Below, one piece after another: positions 1 through 6,089 of a DNA stretch of 6,550 bases. The position numbers and the translations under genes were made by a program. The notes under the pieces are model-generated. The model was not told where the DNA came from. It saw only the letters and a list, made by a program, of their open reading frames with translations, and did no database searches. Source of the stretch: Flavobacteriia bacterium (GTDB taxonomy: Bacteria; Bacteroidota; Bacteroidia; Flavobacteriales; Flavobacteriaceae); contig DRQI01000370.1 of NCBI GenBank assembly GCA_011330545.1, positions 1 through 6,550 of the forward strand, given 5' to 3'. Positions within the stretch are counted from its first letter, which is position 1; each line of letters starts with the position of its first letter.

Positions 1-705
1 ATAAATTTCTATCCTTATCAAGATTATGTAAAAACCTATCTCTATCACCTCGCTTTTGAAAAACAAATCCTCAATGACGACAACGGAAGTATCGATGTCA
101 ATTTTATGAAAGAGGCACTAGAAAATTTAGAGATTGACGATGTGAAAAATAATTTTTTACATCAAGGGATGTGGTTTGCTTTATTGGATGAAAATATTTC
201 AAAAGAAGAAAAAGCCAAAGCGCAACGTTTATTTTTCGACCATTGTAGCGATGAAAAAAGTGTTGCTGACATCGCAAATTTAATCAAAGCCGCCGAAAGA
301 TCGCCCAAAGGAGAAAAACTACCTGATATTACCGTGTTTGACTATGATGGAAACCCCCAACAGCTGAATGATATCATTCAACAAAAAAATGTGGTTATTT
401 ATACCTGGCCTACCAACTTGCGCCAAATAGAGAATATGGCAAAAAGGGTAAATTATTTAGAAAAAAAATATACTAATTATCTCTTTATCGGAATCAATTC
501 AAAAAATGCCGAATACCAGTGGAAAAAACACATCCAATTAAAAAAATTAAACCCTAAGCATCAATACAGAACTACCGATATAGATTGGTTAGATGTCAGT
601 TTTGCCAGAGCCATTCTCATTAATAAAAAAGGTGTAGTGCAAAATAATATGACACATTTGTTAAACAGGCATTTTGAAAAGCAACTTAAACGCCTAAAAA
701 ATTAA
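1..705 (+). CDS. Protein with C-terminal thioredoxin-like domain, cysteine motif absent (5'-partial)
   Basis: The reading frame is open from the first base, so the true start lies upstream. The ATG at 106 is internal: the 35 codons before it are uninterrupted and of the same character (INFYPYQDYVKTYLYHLAFE). About 234 residues are visible, ending at TAA 703-705. The first ~100 are mostly helical and charged. From about base 310 (SPKGEKLPDITVFDYDG) the sequence resembles a TlpA/redoxin domain: a 'lPdi.l.d.dG' entry, a beta strand VVIYTW, a long helix, FIGINS, then AILINKKGVV near the end. Where TlpA proteins have WCxxC this protein has W-P-T-N-L, and the usual cis-proline before the FLID-like strand is not evident. 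The only visible cysteine is in DHCSDE, outside the fold. Disulfide-reductase activity is therefore unlikely; a structural or binding role is inferred. The N-terminus, including any signal peptide or lipobox, is out of view. Fold assignment is moderate; the biological role is unknown. Confidence 0.75.
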   Translation: MNFYPYQDYVKTYLYHLAFEKQILNDDNGSIDVNFMKEALENLEIDDVKNNFLHQGMWFALLDENISKEEKAKAQRLFFDHCSDEKSVADIANLIKAAERSPKGEKLPDITVFDYDGNPQQLNDIIQQKNVVIYTWPTNLRQIENMAKRVNYLEKKYTNYLFIGINSKNAEYQWKKHIQLKKLNPKHQYRTTDIDWLDVSFARAILINKKGVVQNNMTHLLNRHFEKQLKRLKN

Positions 706-734
706 TATTCTTCAATTTATAGTTATATTCCATA

Positions 735-778
735 AAATAAGCCTATTTTTGCAAACTCATAAAACTAAAGGCTTATTT
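735..778 (+). repeat. Inverted repeat between thioredoxin-like gene and helicase gene
   Basis: A perfect 10-bp inverted repeat, AAATAAGCCT (735-744) and AGGCTTATTT (769-778), is separated by a 24-base loop. It starts 30 bases after the stop of the upstream gene. The downstream arm ends in a short T-rich stretch (TTATTTAT), so it could be a weak terminator for the upstream gene. The large loop and broken T-run argue against an efficient one. A promoter-like box starts inside it, so it may instead mark the helicase control region. The pairing is seen directly; the role is inferred. Confidence 0.4.
744..751 (+). promoter_or_regulatory. Candidate Bacteroidota -7 promoter box for the helicase gene
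   Basis: TATTTTTG is an exact match to the TAnnTTTG element used by the primary sigma factor of Bacteroidota. It lies 78 bases before the helicase ATG, which would give a leader of roughly 70 nt. No clear TTG/TTTG -33 element is found 19-23 bases upstream; the region there is only T/A-rich. The motif also occurs by chance in AT-rich DNA, so the call rests mainly on its position in front of an isolated gene. Confidence 0.4.
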
Positions 779-829
779 ATCTGCTGTCGCGCATTTTATT
801 TTGGAGCCTACGTTTGATAAATTTAAAAT

Positions 830-2587
830 ATGTCTTTATTTAGTGAGCTTGGCTTACGTCAAGCTGTTGTCAATGCATTAACCGATTTAGGTTATGAGCA
901 ACCAACGCCTATCCAGGAACAAACCATTCCGCAAATTCTTACTTCGCAAAACGACCTAAAGGCGTTTGCACAAACCGGTACCGGTAAAACCGCTGCTTTT
1001 AGCTTGCCTATTATTGAACAAATTGATAGTGATAGCAAAGCTACACAAGCCATTATTCTTTCGCCAACGCGAGAATTGGCAATACAGATCGGAAAAAATA
1101 TCAAAGAATTTTCTAAGTACCTCAATAACATAAATGTAATTACGGTTTATGGAGGGGCAAATATTGAAGAGCAAATAAGAGGCCTCAAAAAAGGAGCCCA
1201 AATTGTGGTAGGTACTCCCGGCAGGACGGTAGACCTCATTAAACGCAAACATCTCAAACTTCAACATATCAAATGGTTGGTATTAGACGAAGCTGACGAA
1301 ATGCTCAATATGGGTTTCAAAGAAGATTTAGATAAGATATTAGAAGTAACACCTCAAGAAAAACAAACATTATTATTTTCGGCAACCTTCCCCAAAGAAG
1401 TTGATGCTATTGCCAAAAACTATATGTACGACCCGGTAGAGATTAGTGCCGGAAAACGAAATATCGGTGCCGATAGCGTTACACACGAATACTATTTAGT
1501 GTCAGAAAGAAATCGCTACCCGGCATTGAAAAGGTTAGCCGATGTAAATCCTGATATCTATGGCATTGTGTTTTGCAGAACCCGACGTGAAACCAAAGAC
1601 ATTGCCGCAAAATTAATTGCCGATGGCTATAATGCCGATTCTTTGCACGGCGATTTATCTCAGGCGCAACGGGATATTGTGATGGAAAAGTTCAGGGCAA
1701 AACATTTACAAATTTTAGTAGCTACTGACGTGGCTGCCAGAGGATTGGATGTAAACGACCTAACCCATATCATCAATTATAAATTACCTGACCAAACAGA
1801 AAATTACACCCATAGAAGCGGCAGGACCGGCAGGGCCGGAAAAGAAGGTATTTCAATTGCTATCATTACCAATAAAGAAAAAGGGAAATTGCGCCCCATA
1901 GAAAAGAAAATTAGTAAATCATTTACACACAAACAAGTTCCCAATGGCAGGGAAATCTGTGAAAAACAGCTATTCAAACTTATTGAAAAAGTAAAAGACG
2001 TTGAAGTAAATGACGAACAAATAAATCCGTATTTAGAAAATATATATGCGCAGTTAAAAGATATTGATCATGATGAGCTCATCAAACGCTTTGTTTCAAT
2101 TGAATTCAACCAGTTCTTATCGTATTATGAAGATGCTGATGACTTGAACGGCGATGATTCAAAAGAGCGCAGAAGGAGCAGTGATGAAAATTTTACGCGT
2201 TTTTATATTAATTTGGGTAAAATGGATCGGTTAAATCCGGCCAAATTAATGGGAATCATCAATGAAAATCTAAATAAGAATGATGTTGAAATCGGGCAAA
2301 TAGAAATTTTAAAGAGTTTTTCTTTTTTTGAAATAGACAAAGCCTATGCCGATGAGACACTCAAAGCATTTAAAAATGCCGATTATAACGGCCGGGCTAT
2401 TATCGTAGAGATTACAACCAAACCCAAACGGAGAGATAGAAACCGCTCTAGAAGGAAGTTTAGTAGTGACAGGCGCTCCGGTGGTGGGTTCAACAACCGT
2501 AAGAAATCATCAGGAGGATATGGCAGTTCAAAAAAAGGGAATAGGTATAGCAGCTCAAAACCTACAAGCCGGAGAAGTAGAAGGTAA
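830..2587 (+). CDS. deaD: DEAD-box ATP-dependent RNA helicase, DeaD/CsdA type
   Basis: Cytoplasmic ATP-dependent RNA helicase (585 residues) that unwinds RNA duplexes; relatives act in ribosome assembly, mRNA turnover and cold adaptation. All core motifs are present: Q-motif GYEQPTPIQ (21-29), motif I AQTGTGKT (47-54), Ia PTRELA (79-84), Ib TPGR (129-132), II DEAD (153-156), III SAT (184-186), IV IVFCRT (246-251), V ATDVAARGLD (298-307) and VI HRSGRTGRAG (328-337). After a linker, residues ~454-530 resemble the DbpA RNA-binding domain (FTRFYINLGK...GRAIIVEI). Residues 532-585 form a low-complexity Arg/Ser/Gly/Lys tail, probably a disordered RNA-binding extension. The start is fixed by an in-frame TAA at 824-826, two codons before the ATG. 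There is no Shine-Dalgarno sequence, only A/T-rich DNA, as usual in this phylum. It appears monocistronic and converges on lhgO. No motif residue is missing, so it should be active. Helicase identity is certain; the CsdA-like name within the DEAD-box family is very likely. Confidence 0.96.
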   Translation: MSLFSELGLRQAVVNALTDLGYEQPTPIQEQTIPQILTSQNDLKAFAQTGTGKTAAFSLPIIEQIDSDSKATQAIILSPTRELAIQIGKNIKEFSKYLNNINVITVYGGANIEEQIRGLKKGAQIVVGTPGRTVDLIKRKHLKLQHIKWLVLDEADEMLNMGFKEDLDKILEVTPQEKQTLLFSATFPKEVDAIAKNYMYDPVEISAGKRNIGADSVTHEYYLVSERNRYPALKRLADVNPDIYGIVFCRTRRETKDIAAKLIADGYNADSLHGDLSQAQRDIVMEKFRAKHLQILVATDVAARGLDVNDLTHIINYKLPDQTENYTHRSGRTGRAGKEGISIAIITNKEKGKLRPIEKKISKSFTHKQVPNGREICEKQLFKLIEKVKDVEVNDEQINPYLENIYAQLKDIDHDELIKRFVSIEFNQFLSYYEDADDLNGDDSKERRRSSDENFTRFYINLGKMDRLNPAKLMGIINENLNKNDVEIGQIEILKSFSFFEIDKAYADETLKAFKNADYNGRAIIVEITTKPKRRDRNRSRRKFSSDRRSGGGFNNRKKSSGGYGSSKKGNRYSSSKPTSRRSRR

Positions 2588-2589
2588 GG

Positions 2590-3795
2590 CTATAAAACCT
2601 GCCGAACAATTTCATCGGCAATGGCCAAACATGCCGTAGCTGCCGGTGAAGGTGCATTCAACACATGAATGGTACCTTGATGTGCTACAATTTTAAAATC
2701 ATCTACCAAAGCGCCATTGGTATCTATTGCCTGAGCCCGTACGCCTGCCCTTGCCGGTTTTACCTCATCAACGGTAATACTCGGCATCATTTTTTGTAAT
2801 TCTTTTACAAAAAGGCGTTTTGAAAATGCCCGCTTGTATTCGTCAATGCCCTTACGCCAATGCCTGCCAAATAATTTCCAAGTACCCTTAAAACTAAGTG
2901 CCTGAAAAGTATCTTTTAAACTAAAACTCGTTGTTGCATACCCTTCGCGTTTAAAAGAAAAAACAGCATTCGGCCCACATTCTATACTTCCATTAACCAT
3001 TCGGGTAAAATGAACGCCTAAAAACGGAAAATTAACATCCGGAACCGGATAGACCAAATTCTTAATTTTATGTGTTGCCTCCGTTTTTAGCTCATAATAA
3101 TCTCCCCGAAAACCAACTATTTGCATATCTAGCTTAATGTTATCTTTAGTGGCATTTCTATCTGACTGCAAGCCGGTACAAAAAATAATCTTTGCTGCAC
3201 TAAATGTACCGTTTGAAGTGACAACCTTTTTATTGGCGGTATCATCACCAACGATTCGTATTACTTTACAAGAGGTAATCAACCCACTGTTGGCATTCTC
3301 CTTATGAATTAATTCGGCAAACTTATTGATAACCTGTACATAGTCAATAATTCCGGCAGTAGGCACCCAAATGGCTTTTATGCCCTCGATAAACGGTTCT
3401 TTTTTCTTGATTTCTTCGGCATTCAAGTAACGAATCCCTTCCGTTTTATTTTCCAATCCGCGTTGGTAAATACCTTCTAATATGGATAATTCTTCGTTGG
3501 TAGTAGCCACGATAATCTTTCCACAAATATCAAAATTAATCCCATTTCGTTTGGCAAATGTTACCAACTGTTCTCTTCCTTCCTTACAATTCTTAGCTTT
3601 ATAAGAATTGGGTGTATAGTAAATTCCCGAATGGATAACCCCTGAATTTCTTCCGGTTTGATGTTTGCCAATATCATTTTCTTTTTCTAATACCGCAATA
3701 GATTTATGCGGAAATTTTAATTGCAATTTATAGGCCGTCGCCAATCCTACAATGCCTCCGCCAACAATAACAACATCATATTTTTTACTTGACAT
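2590..3795 (-). CDS. lhgO: L-2-hydroxyglutarate oxidase (FAD-dependent)
   Basis: FAD-dependent oxidoreductase of the DAO superfamily (401 residues, close to E. coli LhgO, formerly YgaF). The family oxidises L-2-hydroxyglutarate to 2-oxoglutarate, passing electrons to the membrane respiratory chain. This recycles a product of glutarate breakdown or of side reactions of malate or lactate dehydrogenases. Visible features are the Rossmann dinucleotide motif VGGGIVGLATA (GxGxxG at 12-17) with an acidic residue at the end of strand 2 (E37), the family block HQTGRNSGVIHSGIYY (45-60), FLGVHFTRMVNGSIECGPNA (258-277), ARAGVRAQAID (348-358) and the C-terminal FAD loop APSPAATACLAIA (381-393). There is no signal peptide or membrane helix, so it is presumably cytoplasmic and peripherally attached. 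Its ATG lies inside the end of the transporter gene (11-bp overlap), and the preceding bases are A-rich rather than Shine-Dalgarno-like, suggesting translational coupling. No csiD or gab genes are visible. Glycerol-3-phosphate dehydrogenase-like oxidases are the nearest alternative, but the block pattern favours LhgO. Confidence 0.92.
   Translation of the reverse strand: MSSKKYDVVIVGGGIVGLATAYKLQLKFPHKSIAVLEKENDIGKHQTGRNSGVIHSGIYYTPNSYKAKNCKEGREQLVTFAKRNGINFDICGKIIVATTNEELSILEGIYQRGLENKTEGIRYLNAEEIKKKEPFIEGIKAIWVPTAGIIDYVQVINKFAELIHKENANSGLITSCKVIRIVGDDTANKKVVTSNGTFSAAKIIFCTGLQSDRNATKDNIKLDMQIVGFRGDYYELKTEATHKIKNLVYPVPDVNFPFLGVHFTRMVNGSIECGPNAVFSFKREGYATTSFSLKDTFQALSFKGTWKLFGRHWRKGIDEYKRAFSKRLFVKELQKMMPSITVDEVKPARAGVRAQAIDTNGALVDDFKIVAHQGTIHVLNAPSPAATACLAIADEIVRQVL
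2594..2620 (-). terminator. Possible weak terminator embedded in the end of lhgO
   Basis: Read on the minus strand, TGCCGA (2620-2615) pairs with TCGGCA (2605-2600) around a 9-base loop, followed by GG and four T residues, all within the last codons of lhgO. The stem is short and the T-run is brief, so efficiency would be low. It is listed because the 2-bp gap between the convergent genes leaves no room for an ordinary terminator. Confidence 0.25.
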
Positions 3796-5080
3796 ATTTT
3801 GTTTTCTTCATAGTACTTAATATTATAAATGATGCTAAAAAGAAAAATGCCAATAGCAACACACTCCATTGCATAGAATCGGTAATGGCATATAAAAATC
3901 CGTAAACCAAGGTGCCAAATACAATAGCTATTTTTTCGGTAACATCATAAAAACTAAAATAAGTAGCATGGTCTTCTGTTTCGGGTAATAACTTAGAATA
4001 GGTAGAACGCGTCAATGATTGAATAGAACCTAATACTAAGCCTAGCAAACCACCCAATCCATAAAAAAACAAATCAACATGAGGCATTTCTTTTTCTAAA
4101 AAGAAGGCTACAAAACAGACCAACATCCATAATATAATGGTTATTTTTAAGGCTTTGATATTTCCTACCCGTTTTGAAATTCCCGAGAACATTGCTGCTC
4201 CGGCAATGGCCACCAACTGTATTACTAAAATGGTTATAATTAAATTTGTACTTGACAAACCCAATTCAACAGAACCAAAAATTGCTGCCATTAAAATAAT
4301 AGTTTGCACCCCTATACTTAGCAAAAAAAATGAAATCAAAAAAGTTCGCAATTGCGGATAATTTACCAAGTCTTTGGCGACGATTCTCAATTCACGTAAG
4401 CCTTTCCAGATATAATCGTCTTCGGGTTTTTTATGAAAGACATTATTGGGCAATCGCTTAAAGGTAATTTGCGCAAAACCTATCCACCAAAGGCCAATCA
4501 TCACAAATGAAATTCGCGATGCCATTCCTGAAGTAATTCCTAACAGTTCAGGATACATTATCATTATCAAATTGATAATCAATAAAATTACAGAACCCGT
4601 ATATCCATAAATAAAACCTCTAGCGCTTACTGCATCTTGTTGTTCAGGGTGTGCAACTTCAGGTAAATAAGCGTTGTAAAATACCAAACTTCCCCAAAAA
4701 CCAATACTTGCAAAAATGGTTAAGAGTATGCCAATCCACGTAGTTTGATACGAATCAAAAAAGTACAAGCCCATTACCGATAAAGAGCCGATCAAACAGA
4801 AAGCTTTCAAAAATTTTAGTTTGTTACCCGTATAATCTGCAATACCCGAAAGTATAGGAGAGATTATAGCTACTATTAAAAAAGAAAATGACAAGGCATA
4901 GCTGTACAATGCCCCCGGGTGTTCCCATTGAGTACCTAAAAAAGTAACGATTTTATCTTTGGTAACTCCTTCGTAATACAAAGGAAAAATAGCTGTAGAA
5001 ATGGCCAGTGAATATACAGAATTTGCCCAATCATAAAATGCCCAGGCATTGATTAGTTTTTTATCACCTTTTTGTAGCAT
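3785..5080 (-). CDS. UMF1-family (Atg22-like) MFS transporter
   Basis: Inner-membrane transporter of 431 residues with about twelve predicted membrane segments (roughly 12-37, 58-80, 93-108, 113-135, 155-177, 189-207, 247-268, 278-300, 309-328, 336-355, 383-400, 404-422). Family marks are the N-terminal NAWAFYDWANSVYSL (11-25), the MFS motif-A-like loop SGIADYTGNKLKFLK after segment 2 (78-92), and GSIQSLTRSTYSKLLP (351-366). These match the UMF1 branch, named after yeast Atg22, a vacuolar amino-acid effluxer; bacterial substrates are mostly unknown. The frame extends upstream to a TTG at 5098, but the ATG at 5080 is preferred: it places the family's KGDKKLINAWAFYDWANS block at the very N-terminus, and the extra six codons overlap a promoter-like box. 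It is the first gene of an operon with lhgO, overlapping by 11 bp. Transport of L-2-hydroxyglutarate or a related dicarboxylate is inferred from this context only. The stretch 209-245 is a cytoplasmic central loop, as normal for MFS proteins. Confidence 0.9.
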   Translation of the reverse strand: MLQKGDKKLINAWAFYDWANSVYSLAISTAIFPLYYEGVTKDKIVTFLGTQWEHPGALYSYALSFSFLIVAIISPILSGIADYTGNKLKFLKAFCLIGSLSVMGLYFFDSYQTTWIGILLTIFASIGFWGSLVFYNAYLPEVAHPEQQDAVSARGFIYGYTGSVILLIINLIMIMYPELLGITSGMASRISFVMIGLWWIGFAQITFKRLPNNVFHKKPEDDYIWKGLRELRIVAKDLVNYPQLRTFLISFFLLSIGVQTIILMAAIFGSVELGLSSTNLIITILVIQLVAIAGAAMFSGISKRVGNIKALKITIILWMLVCFVAFFLEKEMPHVDLFFYGLGGLLGLVLGSIQSLTRSTYSKLLPETEDHATYFSFYDVTEKIAIVFGTLVYGFLYAITDSMQWSVLLLAFFFLASFIILSTMKKTKYVK

Positions 5081-5095
5081 ACGTACATAAGATTT

Positions 5096-5103
5096 CAAAA
5101 ATA
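5096..5103 (-). promoter_or_regulatory. Candidate -7 promoter box for the transporter-lhgO operon
   Basis: On the minus strand TATTTTTG (5103 to 5096) exactly matches the Bacteroidota TAnnTTTG element. It lies in the only gap between the terminator of the peptidase gene and the transporter ATG at 5080, 15 bases from that ATG. Transcription from it would leave a leader of only about ten bases. No TTG -33 element is seen at the expected distance, so the call is tentative. If real, it rules out the TTG at 5098 as a start codon. Confidence 0.35.
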
Positions 5104-5149
5104 ATATACAGCCCTTTATCAGATTGTATATATTTCTTTATTGGTTAGT

Positions 5150-5181
5150 CAAAAAAAGCCGTCCTTTAAAAAGAACGGCTT
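5150..5181 (-). terminator. Rho-independent terminator after the M48 peptidase gene
   Basis: On the minus strand, AAGCCGT (5181-5175) pairs perfectly with ACGGCTT (5162-5156). One mismatch and a few more pairs continue toward a T/A-rich loop. The stem is followed directly by a T-run (the plus-strand A-run 5151-5157). It begins 28 bases after the peptidase stop codon. On the plus strand the stem is not followed by T residues, so it works in one direction. It separates the peptidase gene from the transporter-lhgO operon, which therefore needs its own promoter. Confidence 0.85.
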
Positions 5182-5209
5182 ACAATGTACTATTTATTTT
5201 TGAAACTTT

Positions 5210-6028
5210 TTATTTTGTGAGCGTTTGGGCATTTAATTTTTTAGCAATTACTCTTGCTTCAGGTATCCATGCCTTCAATGTTTTAATACGTGTTTGATTG
5301 GAAGGGTGGGTACTCAAAATTTCAGGTGGGGCTTGCCCTGCACCTGCCCTTTGGCTCATACGAATCCAAACATTAACAGCTTCTTCAGGGTTATAACCGG
5401 CCATAATCATAAAAACCACTCCCAACTTATCGGCTTCGGTTTCGTGTACCCTACTGAATTTCAGTTGCCCCAATTGAGAACCTATACCATAAGCTGTTAG
5501 CCACATTTGCCGCTGTTGCGGTGTTTTTTTTCCGGTTGACAGTGCTACTGCCAAGCCACCAACTTGCGCCAACATTCCTGTTGACATACGTTCGGCACCA
5601 TGACGTGCAAAAGCATGGGCAATTTCGTGCCCCATGATAGCAGCCACGCCATCGTCATTTTTGGCAATCGGCATAATACCGGTATAAAAAACCGTTTTAC
5701 CACCGGGCATCGCCCAAGCATTTACCGTTTTATCTTCTATTAAATTAAACTCCCAACGATAAGCATCTGCCTTGGCTGCCATGCCATTAGCGCGCATATA
5801 CCTGTCAACAGCGGCAGAAATCCGTTTGCCTACAGATTTTACCTGTTGGGTCATTTTTGCATTGGTAGAAATCTTATTTTCTTTTAAAAAACCCTCATAT
5901 TGCTGAAATGCCATCGGCAGTAATTGCGCATCACTTACCAAATTGAGCTGTTTTCTACCTGTTATTGGCACCGTACTACAACTGGCGATAAACAAAAAAG
6001 CAACTGCTAAAGAAACTATTTTTTTCAT
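5210..6028 (-). CDS. M48-family zinc metallopeptidase, predicted lipoprotein
   Basis: Envelope metallopeptidase (272 residues) of the M48 family, in the single-domain group with E. coli LoiP and the catalytic part of BepA, which degrade misfolded or stalled outer-membrane and periplasmic proteins. The N-terminus is a lipoprotein signal: basic MKK, a hydrophobic stretch, then a lipobox FIASC with the lipidated cysteine at position 17. The zinc site is clear: HEIAH (134-138, two histidine ligands and the catalytic glutamate) and ETEAD (196-200), whose first glutamate is the likely third ligand. Other family blocks are VNAWAMPGGKTVFYTG (102-117), QLGQLKFSRVHETEAD (185-200) and the C-terminal STHPSNQTRI (239-248). 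No TPR domain follows, unlike BepA. The ATG at 6028 is supported by an in-frame stop five codons upstream (6043-6041) and by the position of the signal peptide. It forms a single-gene unit with its own terminator, divergent from the hydrolase gene. Membrane side and substrate are inferred from relatives. Confidence 0.94.
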   Translation of the reverse strand: MKKIVSLAVAFLFIASCSTVPITGRKQLNLVSDAQLLPMAFQQYEGFLKENKISTNAKMTQQVKSVGKRISAAVDRYMRANGMAAKADAYRWEFNLIEDKTVNAWAMPGGKTVFYTGIMPIAKNDDGVAAIMGHEIAHAFARHGAERMSTGMLAQVGGLAVALSTGKKTPQQRQMWLTAYGIGSQLGQLKFSRVHETEADKLGVVFMIMAGYNPEEAVNVWIRMSQRAGAGQAPPEILSTHPSNQTRIKTLKAWIPEARVIAKKLNAQTLTK

Positions 6029-6089
6029 GTCTGTGTTATCTTATTATAATATAAAGTAAATATACAAAATTTGTTTAATTTCGTAGCTT
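6029..6089. promoter_or_regulatory. Divergent promoter region between peptidase and hydrolase genes
   Basis: This 61-bp gap, almost entirely A/T, must hold the 5' signals of both flanking genes. Its only recognisable structure is an imperfect palindrome ACAAA-A-TTTGT (6064-6074). Read rightward, 6066-6073 (AAAATTTG) matches TAnnTTTG at seven of eight positions. Read leftward, 6072-6065 (AAATTTTG) does the same. A further near match, TAATTTCG (6076-6083), lies seven bases before the hydrolase ATG. No -33 element is convincing in either direction. TATAAT strings occur on both strands but are expected by chance in such DNA. Confidence 0.35.

Noticed and set aside
106..705. ATG at 106 as the start of the first gene
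   Set aside because: The same frame is open and coding-like back to base 1, so the gene is truncated by the window edge and 106 is an internal methionine.
892..1267. Minus-strand open frames inside the helicase gene
   Set aside because: They lie wholly opposite conserved helicase motifs, have no recognisable domain and are shadows of the real gene.
4137..4361. Plus-strand open frame inside the transporter gene
   Set aside because: It is antisense to membrane segments of the transporter and shows no domain or start signal.
5081..5098. TTG at 5098 as start of the transporter
   Set aside because: It adds six residues not typical of the family and overlaps a promoter-like box; the ATG at 5080 sits directly before the conserved N-terminal block.
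5195..5202. TATTTTTG on the plus strand as a promoter
   Set aside because: It would drive transcription antisense into the peptidase gene with no gene to serve, and shows how often this box arises by chance in AT-rich DNA.
5294..5500. Plus-strand open frame inside the peptidase gene
   Set aside because: It is antisense to the zinc-ligand region of the M48 gene and has no features of its own.
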